DNA of 14,881 nucleotides, from assembly GCF_014904065.1 (NCBI RefSeq), contig NZ_JACXJG010000005.1, positions 87,995 through 102,875 on the forward strand, in the 5' to 3' direction. The notes under the pieces are model-generated. The model made no database searches. It was not told the origin of the DNA and was given only the letters and a program-made list of their open reading frames with translations. The translations under genes were made by a program, and so were the position numbers. Each line of letters begins with the position of its first letter. Positions within the stretch are counted from its first letter, which is position 1. Below are positions 1 to 7,863 of this stretch, piece by piece. The stretch is from Gulosibacter sediminis. GTDB taxonomy: Bacteria; Actinomycetota; Actinomycetes; Actinomycetales; Microbacteriaceae.

Positions 1-27
1 TTCGCGTGAGTTTCGCCGCTCTCGAAA

Positions 28-48
28 TACTGCAGGGCGTATACAGTA
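28..48. promoter_or_regulatory. Possible operator: inverted repeat upstream of paaJ
   Basis: TACTG at 28-32 and CAGTA at 44-48 form an inverted repeat around an 11-nt spacer. A TATACA sequence (40-45) inside it could be a -10 element, but I see no convincing -35. The outer arms resemble those of the stronger palindrome in front of paaA (TACTG...CTGTA), which raises the possibility of control by the same TetR protein. The inner AACG/CGTT core of that site is absent here and the spacing differs by one base, so this is a weak call. The window starts just before this site, so I cannot tell whether paaJ begins a transcript. Confidence 0.2.
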
Positions 49-95
49 AAGTGAACCGCGAAGTCCGCACGTGTGTGAACAAAGGAGTTGGCCAA

Positions 96-1310
96 GTGGC
101 TGAGGCATACATCATCGATGGCGTCCGCACCCCCGTGGGGCGCTACGGCGGGGCACTCGCTTCGGTCCGTTCCGACGACCTGGCCGCACTCGTGATCGGC
201 GAGGTCGTGCGCCGCAGTGGCATCGATGCCGCCGCGGTCGACGAGGTCGTGTTCGGCAATGCGAACGGTGCTGGCGAGGAGAACCGCAACGTCGCCCGCA
301 TGGCGTGGCTGCTGGCGGGGCTGCCACAGGAGGTGCCGGGGTTCACGATCAACCGGCTCTGCGCATCCGGCATGACTTCGATTGTTACGGCGTCACAGAT
401 GGTGCGCTCGGGCGACGCTGACCTCGTCGTCGTGGGCGGCGTTGAGTCGATGACGCGCGCGCCATGGGTGGTCGAAAAGCCGGGGAGCGCCTGGGCGAAG
501 CCCGGCCAGAGCTACGACACGTCGATCGGCTGGCGCTTCCCGAACCCCCGCTTCGTCGACGGCGAGCTCGCCCGCGACGGCAAGATGACCTTCTCGATGC
601 CCGAGACCGGCGAGGAAGTCGCCGAGGTCTTCGGCATCAGCCGCGAGGACGCCGATGCCTTCGCGGTGCGCTCGCACGAGAACGCCTTCGCGGCGATCGA
701 AGCTGGCCGCTTCGACAATGAGATCGTGCCTGTCGAGGTGCGCGACCGCAAGGGCAACGTGACGGTCGTCGACACCGACGAGGGGCCGCGCGCGGGCACG
801 ACGCTGGAGGTCCTCAGCCGGCTTCGCCCGGTGGTGAGGCCAGGCGGCGTGGTCACCGCCGGCAATTCTTCGTCGCTCAATGATGGCGCCTCCGCGCTCG
901 TGATTGCCTCCGACCGCGCGATCGAGCGCTTCGGTCTCACGCCTCGCGCCCGCATTGCGGGCTCTGGCTCGGCCGGTGTAGCGCCCGAGATCATGGGAGT
1001 CGGCCCGGTGCCTGCGACGCGCAAGGCCCTCGACCGCGCTGGGTGGTCGCTCGACTCGGTGGGCGCGATCGAGCTCAACGAGGCGTTCGCGACGCAATCG
1101 CTCGCCACGCTGCGCGAACTCGGTGCCGACCAAGGCCGGGTGAATCGCAACGGTGGCGCGATCGCGCTCGGTCACCCGCTCGGTTCCTCCGGTGCCCGCA
1201 TCACCGTGACCCTCATGAACCGCATGGAGCAGGAGGGGGCCGACCGCGGCCTCGCCACGATGTGCATCGGCGTTGGCCAGGGCACCGCCGTGCTGCTCGA
1301 GCGCCCGTAG
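96..1310 (+). CDS. paaJ: 3-oxoadipyl-CoA / 3-oxo-5,6-dehydrosuberyl-CoA thiolase
   Basis: A 404-residue thiolase that would cleave 3-oxoadipyl-CoA to acetyl-CoA and succinyl-CoA, and the dehydrosuberyl-CoA intermediate earlier in the pathway. The thiolase triad is visible: nucleophile C89 in NRLCASG, H360 in GGAIALGHPLGSSG, and acid/base C390 in CIGVGQG. NEAF at 328-331 is also a family motif, and the length is normal for the family. I chose the GTG at 96 because AAAGGAG (81-87) lies 8 nt upstream and the conserved thiolase N-terminus (AYIIDGVRTPVGR) begins right after it. An in-frame ATG at 6 would add 30 unrelated residues. It is first in a + strand run with paaF, paaH and paaZ. Family membership is certain. 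The substrate is inferred from context, since PcaF/AtoB-type thiolases look very similar. Confidence 0.93.
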   Translation: MAEAYIIDGVRTPVGRYGGALASVRSDDLAALVIGEVVRRSGIDAAAVDEVVFGNANGAGEENRNVARMAWLLAGLPQEVPGFTINRLCASGMTSIVTASQMVRSGDADLVVVGGVESMTRAPWVVEKPGSAWAKPGQSYDTSIGWRFPNPRFVDGELARDGKMTFSMPETGEEVAEVFGISREDADAFAVRSHENAFAAIEAGRFDNEIVPVEVRDRKGNVTVVDTDEGPRAGTTLEVLSRLRPVVRPGGVVTAGNSSSLNDGASALVIASDRAIERFGLTPRARIAGSGSAGVAPEIMGVGPVPATRKALDRAGWSLDSVGAIELNEAFATQSLATLRELGADQGRVNRNGGAIALGHPLGSSGARITVTLMNRMEQEGADRGLATMCIGVGQGTAVLLERP

Positions 1311-1341
1311 CCGCCCGCTATCGAAGAACTGGAGCACCTCC

Positions 1342-2160
1342 ATGACGATTTCCGACCTCGTCGCGCGCGCGGCCGCATTCGAACGGCTTCGCGTCGACGT
1401 TGCCGCCGACCGCGTCATCGTGACCCTCGACCACGCGCCCACCCGCAACGCGATTGACCAGCAGATGGTCGATGAGCTGCACGTCCTGTGCGGCGAGCTC
1501 GAGCGCGAGCCACGCATCCTCATCATCACCGGCGCCAACGGCATCTTTGCCTCGGGCGCCGACATCGCGCAGCTGCGCGAGCGTCGCCGCGACGATGCCC
1601 TCGCGGGCATCAACTCGACGATCTTCGACCGCATCGCGAAGCTGCCGATGCCGGTCATCGCCGCGATCGAGGGCTACGCCCTGGGCGGCGGAGCGGAGCT
1701 CGCGTACGCGGCGGACTTCCGCATCGCGACCCCCAATGTGAAGCTTGGCAACCCCGAGACCGCGCTCGGCATCATGGCCGCGGCGGGCGCCACCTGGCGG
1801 CTCAAGGAACTCGTGGGGGAGCCACTCGCGAAGGAGATCCTGCTCGCGGGACGTCAGCTCGGCGCTGACGAAGCGCTCGCCTGCCATCTCATCACCGAGG
1901 TGCACGAGGCCGAGTCGCTGCTCAACGCGGCGAACGTGCTGGCCGACCGCATCGTGAAGCAAGACCCGCTCGCGGTGCGCATCTCGAAGTCGGTCTTTCA
2001 CCTACCTCGTGAGGCCCACCCGGTCGTCGACACGCTCGCCCAGGGCATGCTGTTCGAATCGCAGCAGAAGTTCGATCGCATGCAGGCCTTCCTCGACCGA
2101 CGCGAGGCGAAGCGAGCTGCCAGTGCGGCCGAAAACGAGAGCAAGGAGAGCAAGTCATGA
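1342..2160 (+). CDS. paaF: Enoyl-CoA hydratase, probable 2,3-dehydroadipyl-CoA hydratase
   Basis: A 272-residue crotonase-fold protein that should hydrate 2,3-dehydroadipyl-CoA to 3-hydroxyadipyl-CoA for PaaH. Both hydratase glutamates appear present: E119 in GYALGGGAEL and E139 in NPETALG, spaced 20 residues apart as in classical crotonases. The oxyanion and CoA region FASGADIAQL is at 69-78. This is what separates it from the second crotonase at 11872, which lacks both glutamates. The loop after the second glutamate reads GIMAAAGATWRL instead of the usual PGAGGTQRL-like motif. The start at 1342 is chosen because GGAG (1331-1334) is 7 nt upstream; an in-frame ATG at 1273 overlaps paaJ and adds a non-homologous leader. 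The C-terminus is a charged tail (SAAENESKESKS). It overlaps paaH by 4 nt (ATGA). Confidence 0.88.
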   Translation: MTISDLVARAAAFERLRVDVAADRVIVTLDHAPTRNAIDQQMVDELHVLCGELEREPRILIITGANGIFASGADIAQLRERRRDDALAGINSTIFDRIAKLPMPVIAAIEGYALGGGAELAYAADFRIATPNVKLGNPETALGIMAAAGATWRLKELVGEPLAKEILLAGRQLGADEALACHLITEVHEAESLLNAANVLADRIVKQDPLAVRISKSVFHLPREAHPVVDTLAQGMLFESQQKFDRMQAFLDRREAKRAASAAENESKESKS

Positions 2161-3011
2161 GCACATCCGTGCTTCCCGCCCGCGTTGGCGTCATCGGCGG
2201 CGGGCGCATGGGCGCCGGCATCGCCCACGCCTTCCTCATCAACGGCGCCGACGTCGTCGTACTTGAGCGCGACGAGGCCGCCGCTGCAGCGGCGCACGAT
2301 CGCGTGGTCGAGAGCGTCGCGAAGTCGATCCAGCGTGGATTTGAGCTCGACGCCGAGGTCACGGCCGCGCGGCTCCGCACGGCGGTCGACAACTCGGCGC
2401 TCGCCGACCGCGACCTGGTCGTCGAGGCGGTGTTTGAAGACTTCGCGGTGAAGCGGGATGCGCTGCGCGCGGCCGAGGCGCAACTGCGCGCCGACGCGAC
2501 GCTCGCGTCAAACACCTCGTCGATCTCGCTCGACTGCCTCGCGGCCGAACTCAAGCGCCCCGAGCAGTTCCTCGGGCTGCACTTCTTCAACCCGGTGCCC
2601 GCGTCGACGCTGATCGAGGTCGTTATCGCCTCGGCCACGTCGGCGGCGCTACGCGAGGCGGCGCCCGAGTGGGTGCGCGCGCTCGGCAAGACGCCGGTCG
2701 TCGTGCGGGACTCGCCCGGCTTCGCCTCGTCGCGCCTCGGCGTCGCGATTGCACTCGAGGCCATCCGCATGGTCGAGGAGGGCGTCGCGAGCGCCGAGGA
2801 CATCGACGCCGCGATGGAGCTCGGGTACAAGCACCCGCAGGGGCCACTGAAGACGACCGACATCGTTGGCCTCGACGTGCGCCTCGGCATCGCCGAGTAC
2901 CTCGCCGAGCACCTCGGCGAGCGCTTCGCCCCGCCGCAGCTGCTGCGCGACAAGGTGGCTCGCGGCGAACTCGGCCGCAAGAGCGGCCGCGGCTTCTACG
3001 ACTGGAATTAG
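2157..3011 (+). CDS. paaH: 3-hydroxyacyl-CoA dehydrogenase (3-hydroxyadipyl-CoA dehydrogenase)
   Basis: A 284-residue NAD-dependent dehydrogenase expected to oxidise 3-hydroxyadipyl-CoA to 3-oxoadipyl-CoA, the PaaJ substrate. The N-terminal Rossmann fold shows GVIGGGRMGAG (11-21), with an acidic residue after the second strand (E37). Then come NTSSIS (119-124), the catalytic HFFNPVP with H142, and the partner glutamate E154 in LIEVV. The C-terminal helical domain starts near 187 and ends in GRKSGRGFYDW, typical of the family. The usual PGFxxNR motif reads PGFASSR (187-193), so the conserved Asn is Ser. The length matches single-domain HADH/HBD enzymes. AAGGAG at 2143-2148, inside the end of paaF, lies 8 nt before the ATG; the ATGA overlap implies translational coupling. 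The exact substrate is inferred from the cluster. Confidence 0.92.
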   Translation: MSTSVLPARVGVIGGGRMGAGIAHAFLINGADVVVLERDEAAAAAAHDRVVESVAKSIQRGFELDAEVTAARLRTAVDNSALADRDLVVEAVFEDFAVKRDALRAAEAQLRADATLASNTSSISLDCLAAELKRPEQFLGLHFFNPVPASTLIEVVIASATSAALREAAPEWVRALGKTPVVVRDSPGFASSRLGVAIALEAIRMVEEGVASAEDIDAAMELGYKHPQGPLKTTDIVGLDVRLGIAEYLAEHLGERFAPPQLLRDKVARGELGRKSGRGFYDWN

Positions 3012-3053
3012 GCGCGTCGGCACCGTCGCCGCCGCGGAGAGGACACAGCAACC

Positions 3054-5159
3054 ATGACCCAGGTCAGCAACACCATCGACTTTGTGCCGAGCTACGTGCG
3101 CGGTGAATGGTGGACGCCGTCCGGCGAAACCGCCGGGCAGCTCGTGCGGGATGCCGCGACGGGTGACGTGATCGCGCAGGTCTCGACCGACGGCCTCGAC
3201 CTCGCCGAGGTGGTGGAGTACGCGCGCACGGTCGGTCGGGCCGGGCTTGGCGCGTTCACGATTCACCAGCGAGCGATGATCCTGAAGCAGCTCGCGCTGC
3301 TGCTCACCGAGCGCAAACCCGAGCTCTACGAACTCTCGATGCGCAGCGGTTCGACCAAGGTCGACAACTTCATCGACATCGACGGCGGTATCGGCGTGCT
3401 CTTCACGATGAGCTCGAAGGCACGACGCGAGCTGCCGAACTCGAATGTCGTCATCGACGGGCAGCTCGAGCAGCTGTCGAAAGACGGCTCCTTCGTCGGC
3501 GAGCACATCTACGCCCGCACGCCCGGCATCACCGCCGAGATCAACGCCTTTAACTTCCCCGTCTGGGGCATGCTCGAGAAGTTCGCCCCGGCGTTCATCG
3601 CGGGCGTGCCGTCGATCGTGAAGCCCGCGACGCCAACGGGGTACATCACCGAAGCCTGCGTGCGCATCATGGTCGAGTCCGGGCTGCTGCCCGACGGTTC
3701 GCTGCAGCTCGTCTCGGGCTCGGCTCGTGAGCTGCTCGACCACCTCGACTTCCGCGATTCCGTCGCCTTCACGGGCTCGAAGTCGACGGCTGACAAGCTG
3801 CGACAGCACCCGAACGTTGCCGAGGGAGGCCTGCGCTTCAACGCCGAGGCCGACTCGCTCAACGCGGCGATCCTCGGCGACGACGCGACGGCCGACTCGC
3901 CCGAATTCGAGTCGTTCGTCCGTTCTGTGGTGACCGAGGTGCAGGCGAAGGCGGGGCAGAAGTGCACCGCGATTCGTCGCGTGATTGTGCCGAACGCGCT
4001 TGTCGAGCCGGTCATCAACGCGATCGCGCAGCGCCTCGACGAGAAGGTCCGCGTGGGCGACCCCCGCGCCGAGGGTACGACGATGGGCGCGCTCGCGTCG
4101 CTCGAGCAACTGCACGACGTGCAGGATGCGGTCGACCGCCTGATCTCGGGCGGCGGCGAAATCGTCTACGGCTCGAACGAGCGCGATGAGGAGGCCACTG
4201 CGGCCTTCATGTCGCCGGTCGTGCTCAAGTGGGATGACAACCGCGCGGAGGCACTCCACGCGACCGAGGCGTTCGGGCCGGTCACCTCGGTCACGGGCTA
4301 CGACACGCTCGACGAGGCCGTCGAACTCGCTGCGCTCGGCGCGGGCTCGCTCGTTGCGACGATTGCGACGAACGACCCCGAGGTGGCACGCACGCTGACC
4401 ACCGGCATCGCGGGCTACCACGGTCGCGTGCACCTGCTCAACCGCACGACGGCGAAGACCTCGACCGGGCACGGCTCGCCGATGCCGCACCTCGTGCACG
4501 GCGGCCCGGGCCGCGCCGGTGGCGGCGAAGAGCTCGGCGGCGTGCGCTCGATCTTCCACTACATGCAGCGCAGTGCGATCCAAGGCTCGCCCGATCTGCT
4601 CACCGCGGTGACAGGCCAGTGGCACACCGGCGCGGCCCAGCAGCGTGTCGGCGCGCCGAGCTACGGCGGCACGCCCGAGGGCGAGAACGGGGCGGTGCAT
4701 CCGTTCCGCAAGTCGCTCGAGACGCTGCGCCTCGGCGATGCGTTCGTGTCGGAGCTGCGCCAGGCGACGCTGCAGGAGATCACCGATTTCGCGAACACGA
4801 CCGGCGACATCTTCTACGCACACACCAATGCGGAGGCGGCCGAGGCGAACCCGTTCTTCCCAGGCATCGTCGCGCACGGCTACCTGCTCATCAGCTGGGC
4901 AGCCGGCCTCTTTGTCGCTCCCGGTCGCAGCGCCGTCTACGCGAACTACGGCATGGAGCGGCTGCGGTTCATCACCCCGGTCGGCGTCGATGACTCGGTG
5001 CGCGTCGAGCTCACGGCGAAGCGCATCACCCCGCGTGAGACCGAGGACTACGCCGAGGTCGTGTGGGATGCGGTGCTCCGCAACCAAGACGACGAGCTCG
5101 TCGCAACCTACGACGTGCTCACCCTCGTCGCGAAGCGCGAGGAACAGGCGCTCGGCTAG
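3054..5159 (+). CDS. paaZ: Bifunctional oxepin-CoA hydrolase / 3-oxo-5,6-dehydrosuberyl-CoA semialdehyde dehydrogenase
   Basis: A 701-residue fusion, close to the 681 residues of E. coli PaaZ. It hydrolyses the oxepin-CoA ring and then oxidises the reactive aldehyde with NADP. Residues 1 to about 520 are an aldehyde dehydrogenase: oxyanion N167 in NAFNFPVWG, cofactor-contacting K190 in VKPAT, general base E265 in NAEADSLN, nucleophile C304 in GQKCTAIRR, and EAFGPV at 405-410. Residues about 545-695 are a MaoC-like hydratase domain with D585 and H590 in GDIFYAH, spaced as in the E. coli catalytic Asp/His pair, followed by [11 protein letters not shown]. Both activities should therefore be intact. 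It starts 42 nt after paaH with GGAGAGGA (3036-3043) 10 nt upstream, and its end converges on tetR, 15 nt from the tetR stop codon. Confidence 0.96.
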   Translation: MTQVSNTIDFVPSYVRGEWWTPSGETAGQLVRDAATGDVIAQVSTDGLDLAEVVEYARTVGRAGLGAFTIHQRAMILKQLALLLTERKPELYELSMRSGSTKVDNFIDIDGGIGVLFTMSSKARRELPNSNVVIDGQLEQLSKDGSFVGEHIYARTPGITAEINAFNFPVWGMLEKFAPAFIAGVPSIVKPATPTGYITEACVRIMVESGLLPDGSLQLVSGSARELLDHLDFRDSVAFTGSKSTADKLRQHPNVAEGGLRFNAEADSLNAAILGDDATADSPEFESFVRSVVTEVQAKAGQKCTAIRRVIVPNALVEPVINAIAQRLDEKVRVGDPRAEGTTMGALASLEQLHDVQDAVDRLISGGGEIVYGSNERDEEATAAFMSPVVLKWDDNRAEALHATEAFGPVTSVTGYDTLDEAVELAALGAGSLVATIATNDPEVARTLTTGIAGYHGRVHLLNRTTAKTSTGHGSPMPHLVHGGPGRAGGGEELGGVRSIFHYMQRSAIQGSPDLLTAVTGQWHTGAAQQRVGAPSYGGTPEGENGAVHPFRKSLETLRLGDAFVSELRQATLQEITDFANTTGDIFYAHTNAEAAEANPFFPGIVAHGYLLISWAAGLFVAPGRSAVYANYGMERLRFITPVGVDDSVRVELTAKRITPRETEDYAEVVWDAVLRNQDDELVATYDVLTLVAKREEQALG

Positions 5160-5163
5160 GCGA

Positions 5164-5192
5164 CGTGCGCGAAGCTATGAGCTTCGCGCACG
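5164..5192. terminator. Bidirectional hairpin between convergent paaZ and tetR
   Basis: A perfect 12-bp stem (5164-5175 with 5181-5192) encloses a 5-nt loop, TATGA. It begins 4 nt after the paaZ stop. On the opposite strand it includes the last codons and TAG stop of tetR, so one arm is coding sequence. Neither strand has a run of T after the stem, so it is not a textbook intrinsic terminator. Its strength and its place at the convergent junction still suggest bidirectional termination or 3'-end protection. Confidence 0.7.
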
Positions 5193-5792
5193 CAGGCCCT
5201 GGAAGACCAACCGCACGACGAGGTCGCCCAGGGCCTGTCCGTTGAGCGGGCCGTCGGTGCGGTACCACTCGGTGATCGAGTTGATCATGCCGAAGACGAG
5301 CCGTGTCGCCGCGCGAGGGTCGATGTCGGCGCGAATGTTCTCTTCGTCGGCCACGTCCTGCATCAGTTGGGCGACCGCGCGGTCGAAGTGGCGTCGGCGC
5401 TCGAGCACGCGGCGCTCGAGCTCGGTGTTGCCGCGCAGCCGCAGCAGTAGGGTCACCTCGGCGAGCTCCCCTGTTAGTACCGTGACGGTGCCGCGCATGA
5501 CGAACTCGAGCCGGTCAACAACGTCGCCGGTCACGGCCTGCGGGTCGTCGAGCACGGCCTCGAGCGCGCCCATGGCATGGTCGAGCGCGGCGGCGAGCAG
5601 TTCTTCCTTGCTGCGCACGTGGTGGTAGATCGCCGACTTCGAGACACCGAGCTGGTCGGCGATCATGCCGATCGTCGTGGCCTCGTAGCCGTGCTCGTTG
5701 AACAGGCGCACGGCCGCTGAAATGACGTCGTCGCGATCGTTGCCGGGGCGGCCGCGGCGGGGCGCGTCGGGCTTGGTGCTGGAGATACTCAT
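5175..5792 (-). CDS. paaR: TetR-family transcriptional regulator, PaaR-like
   Basis: A 205-residue TetR-family repressor. Residues about 20-65 are the DNA-binding domain: RDDVISAAVRLFNEHGYEATT, then the recognition helix region IADQLGVSKSAIYHHVRSKEEL, a strong TetR signature. The rest is a helical ligand-binding domain without recognisable sequence. I chose the ATG at 5792 because homology begins soon after it; an in-frame ATG at 5840 would add 16 unrelated residues and sit inside the paaK terminator. There is no clear Shine-Dalgarno: only AGGA 11 nt upstream, which may instead be part of a TAGGAT -10. By analogy with TetR-type PaaR proteins of Thermus and Corynebacterium it would repress the paa genes and release DNA when phenylacetyl-CoA binds. 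That role, and the symbol, are inferred from position. Confidence 0.85.
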   Translation of the reverse strand: MSISSTKPDAPRRGRPGNDRDDVISAAVRLFNEHGYEATTIGMIADQLGVSKSAIYHHVRSKEELLAAALDHAMGALEAVLDDPQAVTGDVVDRLEFVMRGTVTVLTGELAEVTLLLRLRGNTELERRVLERRRHFDRAVAQLMQDVADEENIRADIDPRAATRLVFGMINSITEWYRTDGPLNGQALGDLVVRLVFQGLRARSS

Positions 5793-5802
5793 GTCTGGGG
5801 CA

Positions 5803-5808
5803 ATCCTA
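5803..5808 (-). promoter_or_regulatory. Possible -10 element for a leaderless tetR transcript
   Basis: On the - strand TAGGAT ends 10 nt before the tetR ATG. If it is a -10 hexamer, transcription would start about 3 nt upstream of the ATG, giving a nearly leaderless mRNA, a common arrangement in actinobacteria. The lack of a good ribosome binding site fits this. No clear -35 is visible, and the same bases contain AGGA, which could be a distant, weak Shine-Dalgarno, so the reading is ambiguous. Confidence 0.25.
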
Positions 5809-5841
5809 GGCGGGAATGGGAGCGACGGGCACGTACGCAAA

Positions 5842-5868
5842 CGGGACCCGCTGGTGTGGCGGGTCCCG
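5842..5868 (-). terminator. Intrinsic terminator downstream of paaK
   Basis: A perfect 10-bp GC-rich stem (5842-5851 with 5859-5868) has a 7-nt loop. On the - strand it is followed by TTT and then mixed sequence. It lies 15 nt beyond the paaK stop and 49 nt before the tetR ATG. It should end, or partly attenuate, the paaI-paaK transcript before tetR. Confidence 0.75.
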
Positions 5869-5883
5869 GATGCGGTGGTCGCG

Positions 5884-7233
5884 TTAGCGCGTGAGCGGGC
5901 GGTAGTGGTCGGGTAGCTCCGACTGCGGCCGGTCGCGGTAGTCGAAAATGCGCTTCGCTTTGCCCTCGGAACGGGCGACGGTGTTCGGGTCGACGATGTG
6001 GATGCGCACCGAGGAGCCGATGCGGATCTTGATGTCCTGGCGCAGGTGCTCGCCGCAGGCCTGGGCCTCAGCCATGGTGAACTCGGGGCGACGCTCGATC
6101 ACGACCGTGAGCTCGTCCATCCGCTTCGGGCGCGTGAGCTCGAGGTGGTAGTACGGGCTGAGCGCGCGCTGGCCGAGCGCGAGCTCCTCGATCTGCGACG
6201 GGAACATATTCACGCCGCGCAGGATGATCATGTCGTCGGTGCGGGTTGCGACCTTCTTCATGCGGCGCATGTTCGGGCGGGCGTCGCCTGGCAGCAGCGT
6301 CGAAAGGTCCTTCGTGCGGTAGCGGATGATCGGCATGGCTTCTTTGGTGAGCGAGGTGAACACGAGCTCACCGATCTCACCGTCTGGCAGCACCTTCGTG
6401 AGGTCGTCCTTGTCGACGATCTCGGGGCGGAAGAGATCCTCCCAGATCGTCGCACCGTCTTGATGCTCGACCGACTCGCCCGCCATGCCGGGACCCATGA
6501 GCTCCGACAGGCCGTAGATGTCGATGGTCTTGAGGTCGAAGCCGCGCTCGATCTCGGCGCGCATCTGCTCGCTCCACGGCTCGGCGCCGAGGATCGCGAT
6601 CTCGAGCGAGGTGTCGCGGGCATCGAGGCCCTGCTGATGCATCTCGTCGAGGATCGTCAGCAGATACGAGGGTGTACACATGATGATGCGTGGCGTGAAG
6701 TCCCGAATCATCTGAATCTGGCGCGAGGTCTGGCCGCCCGACATCGGCACGACCGTAAGGCCGGCCGCTTCGATGCCGGCGTGGGCGCCGAGACCGCCGG
6801 TGAACAGGCCGTAGCCGTAGGCGTTATGGACGATGTCGCCCTTCCGGGCACCGGCGAGTCGCATGACGCGGGCGACGGCGCGGGCCCAGCGGTCGAGGTC
6901 GCCCTCGGTGTAGCCGACCACGGTTGGGCGCCCGGTCGTGCCCGACGATGCGTGCACACGGCGCACCTGCTCCATCGGCACGGCGAAGGTGCCGAACGGG
7001 TAGTTCTCGCGGAGATCTTCCTTCGTCGTGAACGGGAACTTCGCGAGGTCGGCAAGCTCCTGCAGATCGTCGGGGGTGACGCCGGCCTCGTCGAACTTCT
7101 TGCGGTACATCGGCACGTTCTCGTACGCGTGACGCACGGTCCACTTGAGGCGCTCGAGCTGCAGTGCGTCGAGCTCCTCACGGCTCATCTGCTCTTCGGG
7201 GTCGAGCGTGTCGAGATCAAATTTCTGGTCCAC
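5884..7233 (-). CDS. paaK: Phenylacetate-CoA ligase
   Basis: A 449-residue AMP-forming ligase that activates phenylacetate to phenylacetyl-CoA, the entry step of the pathway. Visible motifs are the phosphate-binding SSGTTGRP (96-103), the adenine-site loop IYGLSE (239-244), RYRTKD (304-309) with the probable ribose-binding D309, the hinge region ILRGVNMFP (337-345), and C-terminal SEGKAKRI (422-429) with candidate catalytic lysine K427. N-terminal LERLKWTVRHAYENVPMYR is typical of PaaK. The length is normal (about 430-450). I chose the GTG at 7233 because the frame upstream of it is low-complexity shadow sequence; its best ribosome site, AGAAGG (7246-7251), is 12 nt away and suboptimal. It follows paaI by 50 nt on the same strand. 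Confidence 0.95.
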   Translation of the reverse strand: MDQKFDLDTLDPEEQMSREELDALQLERLKWTVRHAYENVPMYRKKFDEAGVTPDDLQELADLAKFPFTTKEDLRENYPFGTFAVPMEQVRRVHASSGTTGRPTVVGYTEGDLDRWARAVARVMRLAGARKGDIVHNAYGYGLFTGGLGAHAGIEAAGLTVVPMSGGQTSRQIQMIRDFTPRIIMCTPSYLLTILDEMHQQGLDARDTSLEIAILGAEPWSEQMRAEIERGFDLKTIDIYGLSELMGPGMAGESVEHQDGATIWEDLFRPEIVDKDDLTKVLPDGEIGELVFTSLTKEAMPIIRYRTKDLSTLLPGDARPNMRRMKKVATRTDDMIILRGVNMFPSQIEELALGQRALSPYYHLELTRPKRMDELTVVIERRPEFTMAEAQACGEHLRQDIKIRIGSSVRIHIVDPNTVARSEGKAKRIFDYRDRPQSELPDHYRPLTR

Positions 7234-7283
7234 GGGAAATCGTTGCCTTCTCAGATCGATTGGTGGGGGAGTGGAGTCGGTGG

Positions 7284-7766
7284 CTACTCGGGCTTGCGGA
7301 TGGTCCGGCAGCGGCCGCGGAAGAGGGCGATGCGTTGTGCCTCGGTGTCGTCGGGGCTCTGCGCGAAGATTTCGATGTCGCAGATGCCGCTTCGGGCCTG
7401 GTGCTGCATCTCGGCGCGAGCGGTGAGGGTTTGCCCCTGCGTCGCTTGGCGGAGGAAGTTGATGTCGACTCCCTGCGCGACCGTGATGGTGCCGTCGTCC
7501 TCGGGTGGATTGCACGCGAGAGCGAACGCCGTGTCGGCGAACGCGAACACCATGCCACCGTGGGCGATGCCAAATCCGTTGAGCATCTCCTGGCGAAGCT
7601 CCATCTCGATCTCGACCTTGCCGGGCGCGTACGAGCGCACGCGAATGCCCATCCACTTGCTCGCAAAATCGTCCTGCAGGATGCGGTGGGAGGATGCGAG
7701 CTCGTCGAACGTGGGGGTGGATTCGACAGCGGAATTCCTGGTGGTCGGCGACGGTGCCTGGGTCAT
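7284..7766 (-). CDS. paaI: Hydroxyphenylacetyl-CoA thioesterase (hotdog fold)
   Basis: A 160-residue hotdog-fold thioesterase of the PaaI family, a little longer than the approximately 140 residues typical for the family. The active-site segment NGFGIAHGGMVFAFAD contains N63, H69 and the catalytic carboxylate D78. The second conserved stretch, QGVDINFLR (98-106), follows. PaaI hydrolyses CoA thioesters such as hydroxyphenylacetyl-CoA and stalled ring-epoxide intermediates, freeing trapped CoA. AAGGAG (7774-7779) lies 7 nt upstream of the ATG and fixes this start over an in-frame ATG at 7922 that would run through the promoter region. It is the first gene of the - strand block and is divergent from paaA, so both can respond to the same operator. 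Confidence 0.93.
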   Translation of the reverse strand: MTQAPSPTTRNSAVESTPTFDELASSHRILQDDFASKWMGIRVRSYAPGKVEIEMELRQEMLNGFGIAHGGMVFAFADTAFALACNPPEDDGTITVAQGVDINFLRQATQGQTLTARAEMQHQARSGICDIEIFAQSPDDTEAQRIALFRGRCRTIRKPE

Positions 7767-7835
7767 GGGTTCACTCCTTCGTGAATTCCTGAACAGTCTT
7801 ACAGAAAATTCGAAATATCGCTGAGAGTCGGTTGC

Positions 7836-7863
7836 TTGACCTTTCGAGTGGAACACATATACT
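7836..7863 (+). promoter_or_regulatory. Sigma70-type promoter for paaABCDEG
   Basis: TTGACC (7836-7841, five of six matches to TTGACA) and TATACT (7858-7863, five of six to TATAAT) are separated by 16 nt. This is an unusually good match for high-GC DNA. Transcription would begin near 7870, giving a leader of about 70 nt before the paaA GTG. The -10 overlaps the palindrome at 7860-7879, the arrangement expected for direct repression. Confidence 0.75.

Noticed and set aside
2649..5087. An 812-codon open frame on the - strand opposite paaH and paaZ
   Set aside because: It is a shadow of high-GC coding sequence: its translation is rich in Arg, Ala and His with no recognisable domain. The + strand frames carry clear enzyme motifs.
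5820..5845. A possible TetR operator in front of tetR (GTACGTGC-like sequence)
   Set aside because: It does not match the AACG-NN-CGTT core and forms no extended palindrome apart from the paaK terminator stem.
7234..7656. An N-terminal extension of PaaK of about 140 residues, as one continuous frame up to 7656
   Set aside because: The extension lies opposite and out of frame with paaI on the same strand and shows no homology. The PaaK family starts close to the GTG at 7233.
5998..7824. A 608-codon open frame on the + strand opposite paaK and paaI
   Set aside because: It is antisense to two well-supported genes, has no domain of its own, and runs through the promoter side of paaI. Typical GC-driven artefact.
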